DNA from: Effrenium voratum
Lineage: Eukaryota > Sar > Dinophyceae > Suessiales > Symbiodiniaceae
NCBI GenBank assembly: GCA_963377175.1
Contig: CAUJNA010001469.1
Location: 495,001-559,000, forward strand
DNA: 64,000 nt
Reading direction: 5' to 3'
The translations under genes were made by a program, and so were the position numbers. Below the pieces are notes generated by a model that saw only the letters and a list, made by a program, of their open reading frames with translations, was not told the DNA's origin and searched no databases. Positions 1 to 12,700 of this stretch are shown piece by piece. The stretch's first letter is position 1. Each line of letters opens with the position of its first letter.

Positions 1-8
1 TGCTCCCC

Positions 9-131
9 ATGCCGCCGAAAGCTGTCAGCAAGGGCGCTGCTCCGCCCGCCGAAACCAAGAAAGATGTCGGTAAGGCTTTCCGCAAACACGTCGACATAGA
101 GTCCTGCTTCGTTGCAACGGACAGTGCGCAG
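9..131 (+). CDS. putative first exon of an unidentified host gene
   Basis: An open frame starting ATG-CCG-CCG-AAA encodes a Lys/Ala-rich stretch of 41 codons. It ends at CAG followed by GC, in phase 0. GC donors are known in dinoflagellates, and the same CAG|GC or GAG|GC junction recurs in exon-like blocks at the other end of the window. The next block in the same phase starts at 281 after an AG|G acceptor. The protein is not recognised. The window begins 8 bases upstream, so earlier sequence is unknown. Confidence 0.35.
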
Positions 132-280
132 GCTTTTGCGGCTGGGCCCAAAAAATATATTTGCCATTTCCTTTGTTGGCTTTCGAAACTGTTACTTGGA
201 GTTAAACCAAGATGGAGGTGCAACACTGGTGTCTTTTGTAGCCCTGTGCTTCTCTCCTGGCTGAGGTGAGTTACTGCAAG

Positions 281-508
281 GAAACCAAGACTCCACACTT
301 TCCTGCTCGACATTACCTAGACGAGATGTCACCGGTGGTACGGAATGCTGTGAAGAAGCTCTCGCCCAAACAGAAAGCTCTCGCTGAAAAGCTCTCGAAG
401 CGAACGCAGCCTTCTGCTTTGCTCAATAAGAACAAAGTCGCTCTTGTGGGAGGCGACAACAAGGCTGAGTCGCAATTCTCGGCCGTGAAGGGGCAACTCC
501 GCCGACAG
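281..508 (+). CDS. putative second exon of the same unidentified host gene
   Basis: The block follows GCAAG|G and stays open for 76 codons in phase 0. It has a coding-like composition rich in Lys, Ser, Ala and Glu, with segments such as VKKLSPKQKALAEKLSK. Beyond about 508 (after CGA CAG) the frame stays open but becomes Arg/Val/Cys-rich and less gene-like. I place the exon end near there, although the donor would be GG or a shifted GC. No domain is recognised. Confidence 0.35.
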
Positions 509-584
509 GGCTTGCATGGTAGGGCATCCCCGAAGCGGGTGAGCGTGTGTGTGTTGGCTGCTCAGCGCATACGTGCGCGGCCAG

Positions 585-692
585 GATTGCAAACAGTTCT
601 GGAGTCACTGGCCCGCTACAGAAAAGATCGGGCTCACGAAGTGGGCCACTCTCCCCGGGACTTTTATGATGTGGAAAGAGACAATGCTTGGG
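585..692 (+). CDS. putative third exon of the same host gene (3' end uncertain)
   Basis: The block follows GGCCAG|GAT, another AG|G acceptor, in a frame rich in Trp, Thr and Lys (DCKQFWSHWPATEK, then WATLPGTFMMWKE). Such Trp-rich short segments look like real protein rather than noise. The 3' boundary is not clear and the frame continues to a stop near 759. The frame differs from that of the preceding block, so an intervening intron is required. No function is assigned. Confidence 0.28.
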
Positions 693-759
693 TCGCAATG
701 TGAAGGAAAAGACTTTGCGGATTCTAGATGCGGATTTCTGTGTTCCTGTATTCTATCAT

Positions 760-1654
760 AGAAAGTTCTTGTCCTGCAGTCGCAGAATCATCGCATTGTT
801 CGGTTACAAGTGTTGGAAGGTTTTGTTGGACCCACCATGGCTTGTTTCAGCAGAAACCGGACCGGGGCTGATCAAAGAATCGACATCATGGACAGCAAGT
901 GTCTTTTGCCAAATATTCAGCTACGCATGGGGACATGTTCTTGGTACAGCTTTGGCTTCTCTTCTTTTGGCTGGTGATCCCTTTTGCTCGCCATCTTAAA
1001 CCGCTGCGAAAGCACGAAACCTAGGCGAAAAGGACCTTTCCCCCATTTTTCCAGAAAAAAAAGAGAGAACCACCAGACCTCCTTCAAGTTAGTTCTTCTG
1101 TTTCGTGTGGCCTGCGCGGCACTCGGGGACTACCTGCAGAAAGCAAGGCGGGTGGCCGCGCGGTTACGCGGCGGCGGCGCGTTGTTTGCGGTACCCTTTT
1201 TTGGTTGGTTTTAAAGGGAAGAACACCCTGCCTGCCAAATGGTAAGAACACCCGCTCAAGCGCACCCGTACCTGGATTAGCAAGGATTATAGCTTCATAT
1301 AGTATAACCAAAAGTCAATGGGCGTTAGAAGAGCTTTTCTTGGTGTGATGGGAAATATAGGAATCCCTATATTGTCAGCCTTAGATTTGGGCACGGCATG
1401 GGGGGGGTTACCAATTTTGCCCACTGCTCGGGAGGCAAATCATACCGCCTATGCCTCGCAATAACTTGCTAGACTTAATTCGGGTTCCACCCTTCTGGAT
1501 TTTCATAGAGCACTGTGGATGGACAAGATCCTTCACCCAGCAAGTCGTTTGTGGTTTATCCGTGTTTGCCCCAACATAGGGTTTTTATCAATCCCAACTG
1601 GCCCAACCGGCGCGCTTTGTACATCCTGTGCATCCACTGTATGGCGACTTGTGG
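760..1654. other. host sequence without a recognisable gene
   Basis: Mixed-composition unique sequence. Short open frames occur on both strands but none has a recognisable domain or a consistent exon pattern. Confidence 0.5.
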
Positions 1655-1940
1655 ACTGACCCATGGAGGCCTCGGGGGGCGACAGGAGGGGGGGGGATGG
1701 AGAGGGGGGTGGGGGGAAGGGGAGGGTCAGGAGGGGCCGGGGGGGGGAAGGGGGGGGGGGGGGAGGAAGGGGGGGACGGGACAGAAAGGAGGGGGGGGGT
1801 GCCCAGGGGGGAAGGGGAAGGGGGGGGGGGAGGACGCGGGGGGGGGGACACACGGGGGGGGAAAGAGAATGGGGATCGGGGGGGGGGGTAGGAGGGGGAC
1901 CGGGGAGGGGGGGGGGGGGATTACTGACCCATGGAGGCCT
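1655..1940 (+). repeat. G-run tract bracketed by an 18-bp direct repeat
   Basis: About 250 bases of almost uninterrupted G-runs (3-13 G, separated by A, T or C) lie between two identical copies of ACTGACCCATGGAGGCCT, at 1655-1672 and 1923-1940. The plus strand could form many stacked G-quadruplexes. Long Pro- and Gly-rich open frames across the tract are composition artefacts. Confidence 0.8.
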
Positions 1941-4269
1941 CTCAGCAGAAAGATCTGAATTGCAATGCCTGAGGCAGCCCTCGACTTTTGGTTTTTCAGT
2001 GACGGGTGATTTTTTGGTTCTGTTGCTATCCGTTGTTGCTTCCAAATCGGACAGTCCGGGTGGAAGTGTAAATTGGAATGGCCCACTTAGGCGGTCCCTT
2101 AAGCAAGGGGTGATCGGCAGCATTCTGGGGGGAGGGGGGGGAAGGCAAGACCTGACAGAGACAAAACGGGGCGTGGACTTTCCACGTAGAGATGACGCAT
2201 GGTAGGCGGGGGGCTGCGGATTGAGGGCTTTCTTGACAAACCCAATCCGGCAGCCTGTCCCCGACTTGGTGTTTGGGTCATGGTTGCAAGTAGACTGAAT
2301 CTCATTCCGTGCATCCTCAAGCCGGGCTAGCATGATAGATGCCACAGAATTCCGCAGTTCTGCGTTGCACGTCGATCATGTCCCAATTTATTTGTGGAGT
2401 GGCCAACACCATGCCTGTCATTTCCTTCCACGCGAGGCATGGGTTCAGTTTTGTGCCTGGATCTGTCCCTGGAAGGGTGCTCTGGGGTTTGAAAACCTGG
2501 GCAAATGAGAACCTCCGCAATTGCAGCTTGGTGAGGTGTCCCAAACCACGAAACCAATCAGAATCAAACACCGATGGAATTCACTAGAAAACACATACAA
2601 CTCACTGAACGGGGAAGTGGACCATGGCTTTGGTGGACCATGGCTACGAACGCGAAACAGGCGCTGCTTATGTTTCCTTTGAGCGCATGATTGTTGAGTC
2701 ACCTTGGGCCGGTGGGCAGCACTAAACTGAATTTAAACTTTGTGACAGAGCCCTTTAAACGGGTCCCCTCATAGGCAGGATAAGAGTTGAAGATCAACTT
2801 TCTGGCCTCAGTTGCAGGATACACAGCAACATGGATGGTGAAATCTGTTGGGTGACTTTTAGTGGATTCCAACAAAGCAAAGATGGCAGGCCTGGCTGAT
2901 CGTTCCGAATCGGGAGTTCCGTAGAATTTGGTTCCAAATGGCACCTTGGTGCCGGTTTATGGAAACAAAGACTAAAAACCTGCGGTCTGCCCCAGCTGTT
3001 TAACTTTGGGCGCGGAAACTGTGTCTATTCGGGGTCCCTTTTCATGCTACCAGCGAGTGTCCTTTTCAGGTAACATGTTTTTTTGGAAAGCGATGGATCT
3101 TCAAGTGCGAAAGGCATCCCCAGGTATGGCTTTCAGAGTTTATATGCCAGCAGTATACAAGCTAACTCAGCTTTTCATTTTATGTGTGTTGTCTCACTTG
3201 GTGCCCTTTTTCGAAGTTGGTTTGAAGGGAGCCAAAAGGAAACCAAACTTTTGCGGGGTTCCCCTATTTTGACACAGGCCCATCTACTTTCATATTAGTG
3301 GCATGTAACCTCTACACCTTCAAAATCCAGACCTGCAAATGTCTTGAGCTGCGGATTTTGGAGCAGACCCCTTCCACTCGTGGGACATTTGCCCTCGAAA
3401 TACCCATTGGAATTGGTAGCCGTCATGGACCGAGGGATGTCAGACCATTGTGAGGAACCTGAGCCCAAGTACTAAACACCCACCCAATACAGGTATGAGG
3501 TCAAGCCCTGACGAAAAACGGAGGCATTTCTGGCACGAACACCCAAGAACAAGTGGGCATTTGGAGTAGGGGGGAAGGAGTGTTGACAGTGGCGCTGTGT
3601 GGTTTATGCAAGGGGCCCATCCCCTTGAGTGTTTGATGCATCGATTTTTGGGTTGAAACGAATCCCCGCTTGCCGCCAGCCCGTTCCACCCTTGTCCTTG
3701 TTTTTGTTCAAGAAGGGTTTCCCTTTGACATCGCTTTGAAATTCCAAAAAGGATTACCCAGGAAAGGGCTTCCTGTGTCAACCAAAACATGGGCGCCAAT
3801 GCTTTGTCCACTTGGCGTCTGAGTCACAACATGCGTCTCCAAGTTAGACGTGCATCCTGTTTGAGGGGGGGTTCTGACCAAACTGCCAATCAGTCTTGGT
3901 GCAGCAAAAGTCCAGGCTGTTTCTAGGGGAGAGCAGTTATGCTCCACGAAGATATTGTGAGTCACTTATTTCCCAGCGAGTGACATTCACAAGAATTTTA
4001 GATAAATACATGGCCGGGCGGGCAGTCAGTGCACTCTTGCGAAAGACATGGAAATGTACAGGCCGTCCCAAGAGGAAAATCATATCAGGCTTTGCAGAAA
4101 TAATTCTGTCATGATGACTCAACTTGGTTTTAACTTTGAACCCGCGATTGACCTCAGTCTTCCAAATGCTTCGGCCTTGTGCACTTTGATCGAGAGTAGG
4201 ATGTTTGCCATGTCAACTCTCGACCGGCCCCCCCCGTAAGAGGGAAGAATTGGGCCTATGCGTCGCCCA
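1941..4269. other. host sequence without a recognisable gene
   Basis: Unique-looking sequence with short phrases seen elsewhere in the window, such as AAAGGGA-CCAA and CCCCTATTTTGACA. No protein domain or RNA gene is recognised. Confidence 0.45.
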
Positions 4270-7200
4270 AGGCCCTGAACAATAGTTTCCCGGGTTCTCC
4301 CTGGGCCAGTTCCAGGATATTAAAATAAATAAATAAATAAATAAATAAATAAATCAAAAAAAAACAATGATTTTTATTTTATTTTTTAAATTTCTGGAGG
4401 CCTCCATTTTTTTGATTCATTTTTTTAATAAAATAAAAATAGATAGTTTCCTGGGTTCTCCCTAGGCCAGTTCCAGGATATTTAAAAAAAATGTAAAAAA
4501 ACAAATATATGTTTTTTGTTTAAACTCATTTTTTTTAAAACAAATTCTGGAGGCCTCCAAAAAATGAAAAAAATAATAAAACAAAATCAATTAATTAAAA
4601 ACAAAATCAAATAATTTAATTATTTTTCTTTATTTTTTTAAAAAAAATCTGGAGGCCTCCAAAAATTTAAAAAACAAAATAAAACATATAAATAGTTTCG
4701 TGGGTTCTCCCTGGGCTAGTTCCAGGATATTTAAAAACTTTAAAAAAATCAAATAATTTAAAAAAAAAAAATATTTATATTTTTTAAATTTTGTAAATTT
4801 CTGGAGGCCTCCAAAAGTTTTAAAAAAATAAAATAAAAATAAATAGTTTCCTGGGTTCTCCCTGGGCCAGTTCCAGCATATTTAAAAAAATAAAAAACAT
4901 CAAATAATTTGAAAAAATCAGATTAAAAAAAAACGGAGGCCTTTAAAAATTTAACAAAAAAAAATCAAATAATTTAAACAATTCAAATATTTTTTATTTA
5001 TTTTTTAAATTTCTGGAGGCCTCCAAATTTTTTTAAAAAAATAAAAAATATAAATAGTTTCCTGGGTTCTCCCTGGGCCAGTTCCAGGATATTTAAAAAA
5101 AAATCAGATAATTTAAACAATTCATTTTTTTTTAAATTTCTGGAGGCCTCCAAAAATATTAAAAAAATAAAAAAATATAAATAGTTTCCTGGGTTCTCCC
5201 TGGGCCAGTTCCAGGATATTAAAAAAAAAACAATTCAGATAATTTAAACAATTCAAATAATTTAAATATTTTTTATTTTTTTAATTTTTTTAAATTTCTG
5301 GAGGCCTCCATTTTTTTTTAAAAAAAATATAAATAGTTTCCCGGGTTCTCTCTGCGCCAGTTCCAGGATATTTAAAAAAATAAAAAAATTCAATTAATTT
5401 AAAAAATCAAATAGTTTAAATATTTATATTTTTTTAATTTTTTAAATTTATGGAGGCCTCCAAAAACTTAAAAACAAATTAAAAAAATCAAATAATTTAA
5501 ATATCCTGGAACTGGCCCAGGGAGAACCCAGGAAACTATTTATATTTTTTAATTTGTTATTTTGGGAGGCCTCCAGAAATTGAAACAAAATCACAAATAT
5601 AAATATTTAAATTATTTGAATTGTTTAAATTATTTGATTTTTTTAATTTTTTTAAATATCCTGGAACTGGCCCAGGGGGAACCCAGGAAACTATTTATAT
5701 GTTTTAAGTTTTTTTAATTTTTTGGATGCCTCCAGAAATTTAAAAAAAACTAAAAAATATAAATATTTAAATTAGTTGAATTGTTTAAAATATTTGATTT
5801 TTGTATTTTTTGTAAATTTTTGGAGGCCTCCAGAAATTAAAAAAAAAATCAACAAATAAACATTTAAATTATTTGAATTGTTTAAATTATTTTATGTTTT
5901 TAATTTTTTTAAAATATCCTGGAACTGGCCCAGGGAGAACCCAGGAAACTATTTATATGTTTTAAGTTTTTTAAATTTTTGGAGGCCTCCAGAAATTTAA
6001 AAAAACTAAAAAATATAAATATTTAAATTATTTGAATTGTTTAAAATATTTGAATTTTGTATTTTTTGTAAATTTTTGGAGGCCTCCAGAAATAAAAAAT
6101 AAAATAAAAATATAAATATTTAAATTATTTGATTTTTTTTTTTAAATTATATGAATTTATTCATTTTTTTAAATATCCCGGAACTGGCCCAGGGAGAACC
6201 CAGGAAACTATTTATATAAAAAAAATAAACAAAAAATGGAGGCCTCCAGAAATTTAAGAAAAATAAAAAATATAAATATTTAAATTATTTGAATTGTTTA
6301 AATTATTTGATTTTTATTATTTATTTTTTTAAATTTTTGGAGGCCTCCATAAATTTAAAAAAATCAAAAATAAATAAATATTTAAATTATTTGATTTTTT
6401 TTTAAAATTATTTGATTTTTTTATTGTTTTTTTATATATCCTGGAACTGGCCCAGGGAGAACCCAGGAAACTATTTATATTTTTTAAGTTTTTTTTCAAT
6501 TTTTGGAGGCCTCCAGAAATTTAAAAATATAAAAAATATAAATATTTAAATTATTTGAATTTTTTAAATTATTTTATTTGTTTAAATGGTTTTAATATCC
6601 TGGAACTGGCCCAGGGAGAACCCAGGAAACTTTTTTTTTGTTTTTTTACTTTTTGGAGGCCTCCAGAAATTTAAAAAAAAATAAAAAAAAATACATATTT
6701 AACTTATTTGAATTGTGTAAATTATTTGACTTTTTTAATTTTTCAAATATCCTGGAACTAGCCCAGAGAGAACCCGGGAAACTATTTATATTTTTTAAAA
6801 TTGTTTGGAGGCCTCCAGAAATTTTAAAAAACAAAAACAATATTTAAATGAGTTGAATTCTTTTTTTTTGTTTTTTTTGATTTTTTTAAATATCCCGGAA
6901 CTGGCCCAGAGAGAACCCGGGAAACTACTTTTTTTCATTTTTTTGGAGGCCTCCAGAAATTAAAAGAATATATATTAAATGTAAAGACTTATTATCTTTT
7001 TAATTATTCAAATTATTCATGTTTTTCAGCTTTTTCCAATATCCTGGAACTGGCCCAGGGAAAACCCGGGATATTACTCAAAAAAATAAAAAATGGAGGC
7101 CTCCAGAAAGTTAAGAAATTTTAATAAATGAATGTTTATTGTTTTGCTTGTTATTTTTTCAAACTTGCTGAATATCCGGGAACTGGCCAGGGAAAACTTT

Positions 7201-8040
7201 TTTTTAGACGCCTCTACAAATTTAAGAACAATTAACTACAAAAACAAACTCTATATTTTTTAAATATCCGGGAACTGGCCAGGGAGAACCCTGGAATTTA
7301 ATTATTGTTTTTGTACAAAAAATGGAGGCCTCCAGAAGTTTAAAAATTAGAAGATAAATAATTTTAGATTATTTGACATGTTTAAAACATTTTTTAAATA
7401 TCCTGGAACTGGCCCAGGGAGAACCCTGGATTCTTTGTTGGTTTTTGGAGGCCTCCAGAAATTAAAAAAATAATACTTAAATTATCTGATTTTTTAGGTT
7501 GTTTAAACAGAATGGAACTGGCCCAGGGAGAACCCTAGAAATGATTCAATTTTCATATTTTAAAAAGGATGCCTCCAGAATTTGAACAAAAACATTTTTA
7601 TAATGCTTTCTCAGGGGCCGCCAAAAGGATTGAAGGTTTATCTTCTTTGAGTATTCCGCACGGGCCCAGGGAGGGCCCAGGATATGTCTTTTTCAGGGCT
7701 CCAACAAATTGAATAGCACACGTAGTCAAATTCGTAGAACTATCTAAATAACTTAAACGTTTTTGTTCCGAGCCTCCAACAAATAATGCGCTAAGAAACA
7801 CATTTGTACATTCCATAATTTCGAATTGTTTGAATTCGAGACACCCAGATTCTTTAAATATTCTACAATGGGCCCAGGAAGGGCCCTGGACATAACTTGG
7901 ATTATTTGAACAGAGATGTTGTTCAGGACCTCCAACATTTTGATCAAAATAAGCAGTTCGCATTTTGGAATTATTTGAACTTTTTCATTAGGAAAATTTT
8001 ATTTTCGGAACTAGCCCAGGGGGTGCCCTTGAAATTGTTT
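4270..8040. repeat. AT-rich satellite in two opposed orientations
   Basis: The array alternates AT-rich spacers with two conserved cores. One is the palindrome TGGAGGCCTCCA. The other is a ~39-bp block beginning AGTTTCCTGGGTTCTCCC and ending GCCAGTTCCAGGATATTT. In 4270-5375 there are about seven copies of the second core on the plus strand. From about 5502 onward there are about sixteen copies on the minus strand (ATATCCTGGAACTGGCCC...). Spacing is roughly 100-260 bp, and copies become increasingly diverged beyond 7100. The whole forms a very large inverted repeat centred near 5.4-5.5 kb. No genes are seen; short open frames inside it are artefacts. Confidence 0.9.
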
Positions 8041-8099
8041 AAATTGTGTGAAATATCTAAATACTTAGTTACCCAAACATGTTCATTTGTTCTAACTAT

Positions 8100-11000
8100 T
8101 TAGGACGTTGGACACAAATGAATCTGGAGTTCTCCAAAAGGCGCCCGTCCCTTTGAACATATTCGAGTAGAAAGCATGTTGTTTTATAAGACATATTCTA
8201 AGTAGACTAGTTGTTCAAATGATGTTGGTTAATAATAGTTAGACAAAATAAGGTGCTGTTTTCCAAATATTGACACGATTCTCAAAGATTCGTGTAATTA
8301 GGCTAATTAGACCCACGTTGAGAAATAGAATAAGTACCAAGCGATTGACCTTTAACTCCCCAGAAAACACCCGTCCCTTTGAGAATAATTAGAATACTTA
8401 GCATGATTATGAACCATGAGAATCATTGGATTAGGTAATAGATCTGGAATTCCTGAAAGGGGCCCATCCCGTTGGGAACCATTGGACTAAATCAAATCAT
8501 TATGATAAGTACAATCATTAGCAAGAATATGGATCTGGAATTCTCCCCCCCCTGGAAGTAATTGTTTGGAAAACATGAATGTGGAACTCTGGACCTCCCC
8601 AAAAGCACCCTACCCTTTGGGAATGAGAATGATACATAGAGCAATTATCAGAAGGTGCAAAGCTATGAACCTGGAATTCCCCAAACGTCACCTGCCCCTC
8701 TTGGAATAAGTAGAAGCAAACATAGCAATGATAAGTAGGCTAATTTGCAAAACATTAATCTTCAACTCCACAAAGGCACCCGTCCCTTTAGGAACGACGT
8801 CCCTGTGGGAAGAATGATTACAACAAGTTGATAAGTAGCGCTAGACTAGAAAATGAATCTGGAATTCCTCAAAAGGGACCCGTCCCGTTGGGCAGAATTG
8901 AAATAATCCGGGTACTTCCAAAAACAGAAAATATCTGAAGTAGAAGGATTAGAGATACTATGAGTCTGAAATTCCCCAATTTGAGGAATGAAGAAATTGA
9001 AAAACAAGAATCTGGAACTCCCCACAAGCACCTGTCCCTTTGGGAATGACAATAATAAATAGAGCAGTTATCAGAAGTAGAATCACTAAAAACATTGAAA
9101 AACAAACATGATTCTGGAACTCAACAAAAGGCACCTGCCCCTCTCGGAATAAGAATAATCATTATAATAGCTACGATGAGTAGACAACATTTCCCAAACA
9201 TGAATTTTCAATTTCCCAAGGGCACCCGTCCCTGTGGGAGTAATTAGAAAATTAGAGCAGTTAGAATAACCAGAATAATTGAACACACATGAACCTGGAG
9301 ATTCCCAGAAGGCACTTGTTCCTTTGAGAAGACTGATCATAAGAAGTAGAAGGGACCCGCCCCGTTGGCAATAATTGGAAACGCGGGTAGTAATCCGAAT
9401 TTCCCCAAATGTCCGCAAATTTGGGAATGACCTGTTGCAAAAACAAGAGCCTGGAATTCCCGTCCCTTTGGGAATGAGAATGATCAGAACAAGAAGCAGA
9501 ATCAATAGAAAAAAGCTATGAACCGGAATCCCCCCAAAGGCGCCCGCCTCTCTTGGAATAAGGAGAAAATCATGGCGATGATAAGTAGGCTAATATGCAA
9601 AACATGAATCTTCAATTCCCCAAAGGCCCGCCCCCTTGGGAATAATAAGAAACAACAGAACATGTAGAATAACTAGAAAGATTAGAACAATTGTGAATCT
9701 GGAGATTCCCTAAAGCACCCGTCCCTTTGGGAAGAATGATTATAATAAGTTAATGAGTAGATTGAATCTGGAATTCCTCAAAAGGGACCCGTCCCGTTGG
9801 GCAGAATTGAAATAATCCGGGTACTTCCAAAAACAGAAAATATCTGAAGTAGAAGGATTAGAGATACTATGAGTCTGAAATTCCCCAATTTGAGGCATGA
9901 AGAAATTGAAAAACAAGAATCTGGAATTCCCCACAGGCACCTGTCCCTCTGGGAATGCCAAGAATAAATAGAGCAGTTATCAGAACTAGAATCATTAAAA
10001 ACATTGAAAAAACAAACATGATTCTGGAGCTCAACAAAAGGCACCTGTCCCTCTGGGAATAAGAATAATCATTATAATAGCTACGATGAGTAGACAACAT
10101 TTCCCAAGCATGAATGTTCAATTTCCCAAGGGCACCCGTCCCTGTGGGAGTAATTAGAAAATTAGAGCAGTTAGAACAACTAGAATAATCGAACACACAT
10201 GAACCTGGAGATTCCCAGAAGGCACCTGTCCCTTTGAGAAGACTGATCATAAGAAGTAGAATAGTGTAGCAGACAATGAATCTGGAACTCCTCAAAAGGG
10301 CCGCCCCGTTGGCGATACTTGGACAATGCGGGTAGTTCCAAAACACCTGAAGTTGAATAAGAGAGAGACCATGAATCAGAATTTCCCCCAAATTTGGGAA
10401 TGACCAGTTGCAAAAACAAGAGCCTGGAATTCCCGTCTTTTTGGGAATGAGAATAATCATGAGAAAAATATATCAGAAGTAGAATCAACAGAAGAAAAAA
10501 ACTATGAACCTGGAATTGCCCAAAAGGCGCACGCCTCTCTTGGAATAAGGAGAAATCATGGCGATGATAAGTAGGCTAGTATGCAAAACATGAATCTTCA
10601 ATTCCTCAAAGGCACCCGCCCCCTTGGGAATAATAAGAAACAACAGAACATTTAGAATAACTAGAAAGATTAGAACAAACATGAATCTGGAGATTCCCTA
10701 AAGGCACCCGTCCCTTTGGGAAGAATGATTATAATAAGTTCATGAGTAGATGTGCTAGACTAGAAAATGAATCTGGAATTCCTCAAAAGGGACCCGTCCC
10801 GTTGGGAATAATTGGAATAATTTGGGCACGCCCAAGAACAGAACATATTGTACGTAGAGTAGTTAGAGAAACAATGAATCTGAAAGTTCCCCAATTTGGA
10901 GAATAAAGAATTGGAAAAAGCAAGAATCTGGAATTCCTCGCAAGCACCCCCCCCTTTGGGAATGACAAGAATAATGGGAAGACGTACAAGGCACCCACCT

Positions 11001-12480
11001 CTTGTGTAGTAATTGTTGTACCTAGAACAACAAAGGTGCCCGTCCCTTGTAAATAATAATGATAGTAGTATTTTACAAGACTGATGATAAGTAGACTAAT
11101 CAGCGAACTTGAATCTTGAACTCACTAAACGGCACCTTCCTGTTTGGGACCAAATAGAAAATAGGGAAATAATCTAGAACTTACTAACTGGGAGCTGCTC
11201 ATTTGGGAATGGCTCGAATAGTTTGAACGGGAACCACGAATCTCGCCACCAACAGGCCCCATCCCTTTTGACACAATTATCCTACCCAGGGCAAACACGA
11301 GCTTGGAATTCCCCAAGACGCACCCCAGCTCCCTAGGGATTCAATTAGAATAATATAGAATGATTATGATAAGTAGAATACTTAGCAATCAGGGCTCTTG
11401 AATTCCCCAAAAGTCACCCGTCCCTTTGGGAATAATGATGAGAATTAGAAGAGTTATGATAAGTAGAATAGTTAGAAAACATGAATCTGGAATTCATCAA
11501 AAGGCACCCCACTTTTTGGAAGAAGTAGAATACTTAGATTAGTTCAAATAATTAGCACAAACATAAATCTGGAGTTCCCCCAAAGGCACCCGCCCCTTTC
11601 GCAATAAGTATATAAATGATAATAATTGTAATTTTGTGGGGAAGCATACCCAATAATTAAGACAGTAGGACAAAGATGGGTTTGGAATTCTCCAAAAGCA
11701 ACCCGTCCCTCTGGGAAGAATTATAATAATTAGAACAAGTAATATAGTTATGATAAGTAGAATAGCTGGCAAACATGGATCTTGAATTCCACAAGACGCA
11801 CCCGCCCCTTTGGGAATGATTAGAATGAGAATAAGTTGATTAGTTAGAATACTATAGTTGAAACACACATGAATCTGGAATTGGGATTTCCGAAAAGGCA
11901 CCAGTCACCCGTTCCTTGGGAATAGCTAGAACAAAGGAACTAATTAGGGGCGGATTCCCCACAAGGGGCCCCGTGCCGTTGGGAATGCGTGCTACAACCA
12001 GAATAATCAGAACAGAATGACCTGGAAACCACACTGGACTTCACCAAATGGCTTGAAAACAACGAGAATCCTTAGATTTGCTTAAGTTGTTAGAATGAGT
12101 AAAATAATTAGATCAACCATGAATGTTGATTTCCCCAAAAGGTACCCTCCTGTGGGAATACATCAGAGAGTGATGATTGCTATGAGAAGTAGACTAACTC
12201 GAACACATTTGACCCAAAATGCACCCGCCCTTTGCGAATAAATATAAAATCACGTAGAATGATTCGAAAACACGTGAATCTGGAATTCGCCAAAGGGCAC
12301 CCGTCCCTTGGTGAAAAATATGCAACAATCAGAATAGCTGTAAGAATTAGGACAATGCACCTGGAATTCCCCAGAGCGCGCCCGTCCCTTGGGTAATAAA
12401 TAGAACAAGTATAAATTTCAATGAGCTAGAAGAAATTGTTTCGGAATTCCCCAACAGTCCCCTGCCCCTTTGGGAGTTTC
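8100..12480. repeat. satellite of ~70-90 bp units (GAATCTGGAATTCCCCAAAAGG / CACCCGTCCCTTTGGGAATAA family)
   Basis: Dozens of imperfect units carry a core like TCTGGAATTCCCCAAAAGG followed by CACCCGTCCCTTTGGGAA, with AT-rich spacers rich in TAGAATAATTAGAA. Unit length varies. Two stretches, about 8855-9350 and 9764-10260, match each other almost base for base with a 909-bp offset, so a higher-order duplication is superimposed. Copies decay toward 12 kb. The family differs from the preceding AT-rich array. Confidence 0.9.
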
Positions 12481-12589
12481 TAGAATGATTCGAAAATTAA
12501 AAAGAAAAAGGGCGTTTTGTTTGTGTTATTGTACTTGGTGTGTGTGTGTATTGCTTGACACTCTGTTTGAGTGCCCTTTGTGCTCTCAG

Positions 12590-12650
12590 TTTCTCTCTCT
12601 CTCTCTCTGCTTGTGTTTGCGTGCGTGCGTGCGTGCGTGCGTGCTTGCGC

Positions 12651-12682
<32 letters not shown>

Positions 12683-12700
12683 GCGTGTGTGTGTGTGTAT
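12590..12700. repeat. CT and GTGC microsatellites
   Basis: A (TC)n run at about 12595-12608 is followed by (GTGC)n with small interruptions to about 12700, ending in (GT)n. The Cys/Val/Arg-rich open frames here are artefacts of the tetramer. Confidence 0.95.

Noticed and set aside
1515..2345. Pro-rich minus-strand and Gly-rich plus-strand open frames of 119-270 codons
   Set aside because: They are translations of the G-run tract and its edges.
8846..12034. Numerous Phe/Ser-rich minus-strand open frames
   Set aside because: They recur with the satellite unit and lack independent coding signal.
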